Assembly: GCA_039930985.1 (NCBI GenBank)
Contig: JBDTSV010000078.1
Location: 1 to 16,656, forward strand
Direction: 5' to 3'
Length of the DNA: 16,656 nucleotides
Origin: CADEED01 sp039930985
GTDB taxonomy: Bacteria > Pseudomonadota > Gammaproteobacteria > Steroidobacterales > Steroidobacteraceae
The translations under genes and the position numbers were made by a program. Shown here piece after piece: positions 1-6,177 of this stretch. Position 1 is the first letter of the stretch. Each line of letters begins with the position of its first letter. Below the pieces are notes generated by a model, which was not told the origin of the DNA, did not search any database, and saw only the letters and a list, made by a program, of their open reading frames with translations.

Positions 1-702
1 TGGCGACGCCGCTTCCTTGATGGAGATGCCGGAATTGATCGCCGCACGCAGGTGAAAATCGCTCGTCGGCCCCTCGCCGGTATGCAGGTATGGATTCGCC
101 TGCCACTTCTCCTGCGTCGCTGGCGGCGCATCGTGCTCGGCGCCCGACACATAGCGCGGCCCGACGACCGTGGGGAATACGAACTCGTAGACCGAATTGG
201 TCGGAATCACGATCTCCGTGTAACGCAGTTCCACCACGATCACATCGCCCGGCAGAATATTGGCCACCTTCATGCTGAAGACGTTCGGTCGTTGCTGTTC
301 GAGCAAGGCCGCGCTCTTGCCCGCGGACTTCGCGGCCTGGTATTCGACCCGCGCCTGGCTCTTCTCGCGGATCTCCGCCACGACCTTGCGTTCGCCAATC
401 GTCATCGACAGTGCGTAGACCGCGGCGCGCGTCGATCCGGGGAAAATGTATTCGGCTTCGATCGCGTTCTTGCCGTCGTTGCGATAGCGCTGGGTCACGG
501 TCACGTCGGCGATCACGCCGGCGATGGAAACGATTACGTCCGTACTCTCGAGTGGCATCTGGGCCGTGGCGCCGTCACCGTGAACGAAGAAGTAGGGCGA
601 GAGCGTTCGGTCGTCTTCGGTCTGCGCGGCCACCGTGAGCGGAAGCGCGAGCAGGGCCAGTGCCCATCCTGCAAGAAACCGGAGTATTCCCACCCTGCCC
701 AT
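1..702 (-). CDS. Exported VIT-domain protein (N-terminal part, cut by left window edge)
   Basis: The reverse strand is open from an ATG at 702 through the left edge (234 codons, no stop), so the C-terminus lies outside. A purine-rich ribosome site (GGGAGGGAG) sits just upstream of the ATG. Residues 1-27 form a Sec signal peptide ending in a VAA-QT cleavage region. Residues about 40-180 match the VIT (vault/inter-alpha-trypsin) domain: a V-T-Q-R-Y-R-N motif, a YIFPGSTRAAVY block, MTIGERK, EQQRPNVF, VANILPGD and an FVFPTVVGPRY block. In bacteria VIT domains usually precede a von Willebrand A domain in exported adhesion-like or sortase-target proteins. The VWA part, if present, is off the window. 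The gene is divergent from the permease downstream. The VIT call is strong from motifs; the cellular role is unknown. Confidence 0.85.
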   Translation of the reverse strand, partial: MGRVGILRFLAGWALALLALPLTVAAQTEDDRTLSPYFFVHGDGATAQMPLESTDVIVSIAGVIADVTVTQRYRNDGKNAIEAEYIFPGSTRAAVYALSMTIGERKVVAEIREKSQARVEYQAAKSAGKSAALLEQQRPNVFSMKVANILPGDVIVVELRYTEIVIPTNSVYEFVFPTVVGPRYVSGAEHDAPPATQEKWQANPYLHTGEGPTSDFHLRAAINSGISIKEAASP

Positions 703-825
703 GACTCCCTCCCGATAGTTGTTAGCTGGTCGGGAGATGAGAGCTCACCGGCGCGGCGCAATGCAGGCGCGCTGGTGGCAAAGTGCCGCCGGATTGTGGC
801 GAAAGATGGCGTTGCGGCGTATGGT

Positions 826-845
826 TCGGCCGATCTTCCGGCCGA
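826..845. repeat. Inverted repeat in the leader of the permease gene
   Basis: TCGGCCG at 826-832 and its exact reverse complement CGGCCGA at 839-845 flank a six-base loop (ATCTTC). It lies between the divergent VIT and permease genes, 18 bases before the proposed TTG start at 863. It could be an mRNA stem-loop or an operator, or chance in GC-rich DNA. No T-run follows it, so it is not an intrinsic terminator. Confidence 0.3.
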
Positions 846-862
846 CAACCAGAGCCCACATC

Positions 863-2245
863 TTGAACGCCAGCGACGTTTCTTTACCGGCTTCCTCGAA
901 ACTCTCCAAATCCTTGCGCGCTCGCCACCTGGCGATGATCTCCATCGGCGGCATCATCGGTGCCGGCGTGTTCGTCGGCAGCAGCACGGCCATCTCCACG
1001 ATCGGACCCGCGGTGGTCCTGAGCTACATCTTCGCGGGCGTCGTCGTGTTCGGCGTCATCAAGATCCTGGCGCGAATGGCGCTCGACCAGCCCGGGCTCG
1101 GCGCCTTCACGGAATACGTGCGCCTCGCGCTGGGCCCGAGCGCCGGCTTCATCAGCGGCTGGATGTACTGGTACTTCTGGGTGATCGTCGTCGGCATCGA
1201 AGCGATTGCCGGCGCGAAGATCGTGCACGGCTGGCTGCCCATGTTCGAGGTGTGGGAGATCGGCCTGGGCCTCATGGCCGTGCTGACGCTCGTCAATCTT
1301 TCCTCGGCTCGTTCCTATGGCGAGTTCGAGTTCTGGTTCGCGTCAATCAAGGTGGCCGCGATCATCGTGTTCATCGTCGTCCTCGCTGCGTGGTTGCTGG
1401 GAGTCGGCGGACACGAAAGTCCAGGCTTCACCAATCTCACGGCGCAGGGCGGATTTGCGCCGGCGGGATATGCGGCGGTGTTCACCGGCGTGACCACCGT
1501 CATCTTTTCCATGTGCGGCGCGGAGATCATCACCGTCGCGGCCGCCGAATCCGCGGAATCGGGCAAGACCATGTCGCGGCTGGCCGCGAGCGTGGTGGTG
1601 CGCATCCTGCTGTTTTACGTGCTGGCGATCTTCCTCATCGTTTGCGTGCTGCCGTGGAACGCGTTCAAGTCAGGAGATTCCACGTTCTCCATGGTGCTCC
1701 AACACATCGGCATTCCGGGCGCCAAGACAATCATGGATTGCATCGTGCTGACCGCCGTCCTGTCCTGCCTCAACTCCGGCGTTTACGTCACCGCGCGCGT
1801 GTTGTTCGCCATGGCCGACAAGGGCGATGCGCCGCGCTGGCTGACGGCCGTCAATTCTCGCCAGGTTCCGGCGCGCGCAATCCTGTTAGGCAGCGCATTC
1901 GGGTTCATCTCCATGTTCCTCAATGTGGGCTCCGACAACGAACACATCGCGGCACTGTTCACCAAGCTCATCAATGCTTCCGGCGCGATCATGCTGATCG
2001 TCTATTGCTTCGTGGCCGTGGCCCACTTCCGCTTTCCGTACACATCGGCGGCGCAGACCAGATCGGGGCCCGGGAAAACCGCCGACATCATCGCCGGTCT
2101 CTCGGCGCTCGCCATTCTCGTGGTGATGTCGTCGATGGCGTTCATCCCGGGCATGGCGGACCAGCTCTACCCAAGCATCGGATTGCTGGCGGCGATCCTG
2201 ATCGCGCTCGCCATCAAGCGCGCGCTGTACAAAGCTTCCGCTTAA
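863..2245 (+). CDS. APC-superfamily (AAT-type) amino-acid permease
   Basis: Inner-membrane amino-acid:proton symporter. From the proposed TTG start the protein is 460 residues, the usual size for the AAT family (GabP/AroP-like), and begins with a short cytoplasmic N-terminus. A charged KSLRARHL segment leads into the first helix, with the diagnostic MISIGGIIGAGVF glycine motif that binds the substrate alpha-amino group. About twelve hydrophobic segments follow, as expected for the LeuT fold. The frame is open back to an ATG at 719, and ATGs at 806 and 821 are also in frame. The 719 start would leave only 16 bases for a divergent promoter with the VIT gene and adds a basic N-terminus not expected in the family, so 863 is preferred on length, although its ribosome site is weak. 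The substrate cannot be read from the sequence. The stop overlaps that of the convergent hydrolase. Confidence 0.88.
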   Translation: MNASDVSLPASSKLSKSLRARHLAMISIGGIIGAGVFVGSSTAISTIGPAVVLSYIFAGVVVFGVIKILARMALDQPGLGAFTEYVRLALGPSAGFISGWMYWYFWVIVVGIEAIAGAKIVHGWLPMFEVWEIGLGLMAVLTLVNLSSARSYGEFEFWFASIKVAAIIVFIVVLAAWLLGVGGHESPGFTNLTAQGGFAPAGYAAVFTGVTTVIFSMCGAEIITVAAAESAESGKTMSRLAASVVVRILLFYVLAIFLIVCVLPWNAFKSGDSTFSMVLQHIGIPGAKTIMDCIVLTAVLSCLNSGVYVTARVLFAMADKGDAPRWLTAVNSRQVPARAILLGSAFGFISMFLNVGSDNEHIAALFTKLINASGAIMLIVYCFVAVAHFRFPYTSAAQTRSGPGKTADIIAGLSALAILVVMSSMAFIPGMADQLYPSIGLLAAILIALAIKRALYKASA

Positions 2246-2973
2246 CGCGCGTCGAGAAAGTCGATGGCCGCGCTGAGTTGTCCGGCGTTCGGGTATTCGT
2301 GGCCGAAGCCGGGCAGGTCCATCAACAGCGCCTGCTTCACGCCCGCCGCCTGATATTTCGCAAACAGCCGCTTCATCTCGCCATGATTGAAGTCGCGTGA
2401 GCCGGTGACGAACACGTAGCGGTTCTCGGCAATGCGCGGAAGCAGCGGCTTTTCTGCCGCAGTCCACGGATCGGCGCCAACGACATACAGCGCACCGGTG
2501 AAGTGCCGCGGAAAACGCGTGATGGTCATGCTGGCGATGCGGCCGCCGCCCGACATTCCGCCGACGTAGACGCGCTTCGCATCGAACGACGGCTGAGTGT
2601 TCTGCACGAGCTTCAGCGCCATGAGTGCGACCAGGACGCGCTGCGCACTCGGATGCTGATTCCCGAAATCGTCGGCGGCTATCCAGATGAGGTTCTTGCG
2701 ATCGAGGATGCTCGCCCAGCCTTGCGGCAGTTCACCCGAATCCGCCGGCTTGACGAACACCAGGATGCCACCCGGCAGATCGGCCTTCGGGACGCGTACC
2801 CGGAACCGGACTACGGTGTCAGGATCGAGTGTGGCGGCGAGCTGATTCGCGGTCTGCTCCGGAAACATCGACTTGACCGACGTACTCTGTTCGACGGTCG
2901 TCGATTCCTGCGCGTGCGCGGCCGCCGACAGCGCCGCGAATGCGAACAGCAGAAAACAACGCGCGTTTACCAC
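2242..2973 (-). CDS. Secreted alpha/beta-hydrolase fold protein (esterase/depolymerase-like)
   Basis: A 243-residue protein with a GTG start at 2973, preceded by GAGG about 5 bases upstream. Residues 1-21 form a Sec signal peptide (hydrophobic FLLFAFAALSAA, then AHA-QE). The mature part carries the hydrolase pattern in order: an RVYVGGMSGGGR nucleophile elbow with Ser141 (GxSxG), GSRDFN with a candidate acid Asp194, and GFGHEYP with a candidate base His225. The spacing resembles small secreted esterases of the PHB-depolymerase/dienelactone-hydrolase type. The substrate is unknown. It lies 69 bases downstream of the TpsB transporter on the same strand and may be read through from it. Its TAA stop overlaps the TAA of the permease in the shared TTAA. 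The fold is confident, the enzyme class is not. Confidence 0.8.
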   Translation of the reverse strand: MVNARCFLLFAFAALSAAAHAQESTTVEQSTSVKSMFPEQTANQLAATLDPDTVVRFRVRVPKADLPGGILVFVKPADSGELPQGWASILDRKNLIWIAADDFGNQHPSAQRVLVALMALKLVQNTQPSFDAKRVYVGGMSGGGRIASMTITRFPRHFTGALYVVGADPWTAAEKPLLPRIAENRYVFVTGSRDFNHGEMKRLFAKYQAAGVKQALLMDLPGFGHEYPNAGQLSAAIDFLDAR

Positions 2974-3042
2974 TTGAGCCTCGGTCAGGCGGGCAGGGGT
3001 GCGCCGATCCAGTGCGGATTTGGGGCGCGACGCCGCAAGGTA

Positions 3043-4677
3043 TCAGAACTTGTAGCTGAGCTCGGCGAACACCGACGTCTTGCGCGTACCTTCGATGTCG
3101 GGACCGGTGAGCGGCGATGCCAGCTCGAGATAGCCGGTGAGCGCACCACCCTGAATCGCAATGCCGGTGCCGGCCGTGGCCGCCGATTCGCTGCCCGGCA
3201 GCCCCTGTTTCCATGCGGCGCCGAAGTCGTAGAACCCATAGGCCGAAAGCCGGCCGATGAAAGTATCGGTATTGAGCAGATCGCGACGTAGTTCGAGCTT
3301 GCCGCCGAGCCCGCGGTCACCGGCGATTTCCGCGACCTCGAAGCCACGGCCGAGTCGATCGCCGCCAATCTTGAAGCGCTCGCTGTCGGGCAGCACGTTT
3401 CCGCTGAACTGCGCGAAGGCATCGAACCTGAGCGACCAGCGATCGGCGATGCGCCGGTAGGCGCTGCCCTGCATCTGGGTCACGAAGAAGTCCGCGCGAC
3501 GATCGTCGGCGACCAGGGCGTACGAATCCAATCCGGAGCCAAGGCCGTTCAAGCCATGGCGCAGTTGCAGGTTGGCGGAGAGCTGCGTGGCGCCGGCGCG
3601 CCAGCCGGCACGAATCGCCGCCTCGATGATGCGCAGACGGTCCTCACGAATGGCGGTGCCGGTGCGGTCGATGGACAGATCGTCGGCCTCGAAAGCGCCG
3701 CTCGCTGTCAGCGACAGGTTCGACTCCAGCCGCAACGGACGCGATACGCGGAAAGTGAGGCGTTCGCGCGTGTATTCGTCCTCGAGATTGACCGGCGCTT
3801 CATTCGGTGCCGAATGCGAACGGAACAGCAGTGCAGTGCCGCGCGTGCCGGTGTCGCCGAGCGCGGTATCGACATACAAGCCACCCCCGAGGTACTCATC
3901 GTGGTCGGTCGCGGCCGCGAAGATCAGGCCAATCTTCTCCTGGCCGCCGAGCAGGCCATTGGCGAAGATCTGGCCTAACAGGAAGAGGGGGCCCACCTGG
4001 TCGGTGCCGCGATTGTTCATGCGCACGACACCGTCGATCGGCGAGAACTCGGACTTCACCACGAGTTCGAAGGCATTGCGGACTCTGGCATCGCGCCGCG
4101 TGGTGGCCGTGACCGCGAGGCCGGCGATCTGCCGCATGGTGCGCAGTGCCTGCGGCACATCGTCCTTGCGCAACGGCCGCGTGTTTTCCAGGCGCGAGCC
4201 GATGTCATCCAGTGCTTCGCGGAACCTGCCGCTGTCGCCCTCGTAGATCACGTTCGTGACCTGCGCCTCGTGCACTTGCAGGCGCAGAACGCCGTGACCA
4301 GTGAGCGCGTCATCGAGCGTGAACTCGGGCCGCAAGTAGCCATCGTGCAGGTAGAGATCGGCAAGCGCCAGCAGAATGGCGCGCGCGCCCTCGCGCGAAA
4401 CCGGCTGCCCGAGTTCATCGCGATAAGCGGCGAACAGCTGTGGCGCGGAATACACGGTCGAGCCACTGACCACCACCGTCGTCAGCATCGCGACCGGCGG
4501 CGGCGCGGCCGACGCCGTCCTCGATTCGGTAGTTAGTTGACGCGGCCCGGCGGCCAGCGCGCCGGTGGCGCAGAGGCTGAATATGCCCGTGACAATTATG
4601 ACAAGCGCGTCGCCCGGCCTTGCACGGATACGCGTGGAAACGGCGGCTTCGCCACTTATTGTTAGGGGTTCGCGCAT
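3043..4677 (-). CDS. ShlB/FhaC-type outer-membrane transporter (TpsB, POTRA plus beta-barrel)
   Basis: A 544-residue outer-membrane protein of the Omp85/TpsB superfamily that normally moves a partner exoprotein across the outer membrane. Residues about 20-44 are a signal peptide with an extended N-terminus (hydrophobic core LVIIVTGIFSLCATGALAAG). Residues about 64-140 form a POTRA domain, and 140-215 look like a second, degenerate POTRA. From about residue 215 to the end are alternating beta-strands of a 16-strand barrel. The conserved loop-6 RGF motif is at 444-446 (LGRGFEVAEIAGDRG context), and the protein ends in Phe in a YKF terminus, typical of BAM-assembled barrels. ATG 4677 is the only good start in the region. 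It is divergent from the FecR-domain gene across 111 bases. No TpsA with a haemagglutination-type TPS domain is encoded in the window, so its cargo is uncertain. Confidence 0.9.
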   Translation of the reverse strand: MREPLTISGEAAVSTRIRARPGDALVIIVTGIFSLCATGALAAGPRQLTTESRTASAAPPPVAMLTTVVVSGSTVYSAPQLFAAYRDELGQPVSREGARAILLALADLYLHDGYLRPEFTLDDALTGHGVLRLQVHEAQVTNVIYEGDSGRFREALDDIGSRLENTRPLRKDDVPQALRTMRQIAGLAVTATTRRDARVRNAFELVVKSEFSPIDGVVRMNNRGTDQVGPLFLLGQIFANGLLGGQEKIGLIFAAATDHDEYLGGGLYVDTALGDTGTRGTALLFRSHSAPNEAPVNLEDEYTRERLTFRVSRPLRLESNLSLTASGAFEADDLSIDRTGTAIREDRLRIIEAAIRAGWRAGATQLSANLQLRHGLNGLGSGLDSYALVADDRRADFFVTQMQGSAYRRIADRWSLRFDAFAQFSGNVLPDSERFKIGGDRLGRGFEVAEIAGDRGLGGKLELRRDLLNTDTFIGRLSAYGFYDFGAAWKQGLPGSESAATAGTGIAIQGGALTGYLELASPLTGPDIEGTRKTSVFAELSYKF

Positions 4678-4788
4678 ATCCCGGGGCTGCGAGAAGAACG
4701 GCGCGCATTCTCGCCGATGGGCGCAGGCGATGATGAGAGGCGACTCACACTGTCATCGGAGTTCTCTTAGTAGGATCCGGCAACAACG

Positions 4789-6177
4789 ATGAAGGGGTTT
4801 TCGGTTATGTCTTGCAACTACAAAAACTCGACTGGCAGGAAGCCGGTAGTTAGAGCACTGGCCGGTCTGTGGTTCGCGTTGGCGGCGTTGCTGGCCGCGC
4901 CCGCGGCGCTGGCCATCGATTCCGGTGACATCGTGGTAGTGAGCCTCAAGGGCGAAATCCACGTGACGATGAACGGCGCGGTTCGCAATCTGCGCGCCGG
5001 TGGCGTGCTCGAACTACCCGCCAGCATCCGCACCGGCAGTGATGGCAACATCGAACTCAGGCAAGGCGCCACCACCGTCAGCGTCGGTCCGGAAACCCTG
5101 CTCGAATTTCCCGCGCTCGAACAGCGTGGCGCGCCCATCGATCGCATCGTGCAGCCACGCGGCAATGTGTTTTACAGCATCGGCAAACGCGAAGGCCGGA
5201 AGCTGCGGGTCGAGACCCCGTACCTGGTCGGGGTCATCAAGGGCACTCAATTCAATGTCGCCGTGCAAGACGAGGCGGCCACGATCTCGCTGTTCGAGGG
5301 ATTGCTCGAAGTGCGCGCCAGCGACGACAGCGATGTCATCGATCTCAGGGCCGGCGAGATTGCCGCTCGCAAGCGTGGCGACAAGTCGATCGGTGTCATG
5401 AAAATGGACGACACCAAGGCTTCGGCCCCCCGCCGGCAAGGCAGCGTTTCCACCAATGAAACTCCGGTTCCGACGGCACTTCGCGTGAAGCCGTCCGGCG
5501 ACGGCGCGGAGACGCTGCTGGTCGAGCGCGTCGGGGACGTTGTCGCTGATTTCGGTACGGTGGCGGATGCGACTGCGGCCGTAGGAACAACCACCGCGGA
5601 GGTGGCGATAAACACCGTCGCGAGTGGCCTCGACGCTGAGACGGGCGCGCATGTGGATACCGTTGCCGCTTCGGTGGACGCCGGCGCAACCGACAACGTC
5701 GGGAGTGGCTCACTCGACCTGTCCACGAACATAAGTTCGACCGCCGGGCCGGTTACGGTCGACACCGGCGCCGCCGCCGACGCAGGCACCGGTACGGTGG
5801 ATATCGCCGCCAATACCAACGTCGACACTGGTCCGCTGACCACCGACGTCACTGCCACGACCGCCGTGAATATTGTTGAGGGTACGGTTGGCGCCACGGC
5901 GGATGTGGTCGCTGCCGCGCCGCTGGCGCAGGTGGATGTGGGTGCCAATGTCGCGGTGGATGTCACCGCGGGTGTCGTCAACCTCGGCGTGGACGTCGCC
6001 GGCGTGGACGTCAACGTCGGTGTCGATCTCGGCCTCGACGATAACGATAACCGCGGCCCCGGCAACGCCTCCGACGATTCGAGCAATTCGGGCCAAGGCT
6101 CGGACAACAAGGGTCCTGGCAACAACAACGTCGGGGAACTGTTGGACAGCCTGCTGCGCCGGCCAAAGAAAAAATGA
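4789..6177 (+). CDS. Exported FecR-domain protein with acidic low-complexity C-terminal tail
   Basis: A 462-residue protein. ATG 4789 is the longest start; ATG 4807 is in frame, has AAGGGG nine bases upstream and may be the true one. A Sec signal peptide covers roughly residues 20-43 (LAGLWFALAALLAAPAALA, then IDSGD). Residues about 50-175 form a FecR domain, with SGDIVVVSLKGEIHV at the start and the family's central VxTP...VIKGTQF block (V149-F155), followed by TISLFEGLLEV. No iron-transport sigma-regulator TM region is present, so this is the stand-alone FecR-domain type, not a FecR anti-sigma factor. Residues about 205-430 are a repetitive V/D/T/A/G/N region with almost no aromatic, Cys or Lys residues. 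The tail holds two GPGN motifs, an LLDSLLRR helix and a terminal PKKK. Its stop overlaps the next gene (ATGA), so the two are translationally coupled. Confidence 0.85.
   Translation: MKGFSVMSCNYKNSTGRKPVVRALAGLWFALAALLAAPAALAIDSGDIVVVSLKGEIHVTMNGAVRNLRAGGVLELPASIRTGSDGNIELRQGATTVSVGPETLLEFPALEQRGAPIDRIVQPRGNVFYSIGKREGRKLRVETPYLVGVIKGTQFNVAVQDEAATISLFEGLLEVRASDDSDVIDLRAGEIAARKRGDKSIGVMKMDDTKASAPRRQGSVSTNETPVPTALRVKPSGDGAETLLVERVGDVVADFGTVADATAAVGTTTAEVAINTVASGLDAETGAHVDTVAASVDAGATDNVGSGSLDLSTNISSTAGPVTVDTGAAADAGTGTVDIAANTNVDTGPLTTDVTATTAVNIVEGTVGATADVVAAAPLAQVDVGANVAVDVTAGVVNLGVDVAGVDVNVGVDLGLDDNDNRGPGNASDDSSNSGQGSDNKGPGNNNVGELLDSLLRRPKKK

Noticed and set aside
52..2400. Plus-strand open frame of 782 codons, the longest in the left third
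   Set aside because: It runs antisense to the VIT gene and out of frame through the permease, and its product is extremely Arg/His/Gly-rich with no domain. It is a GC-rich shadow frame.
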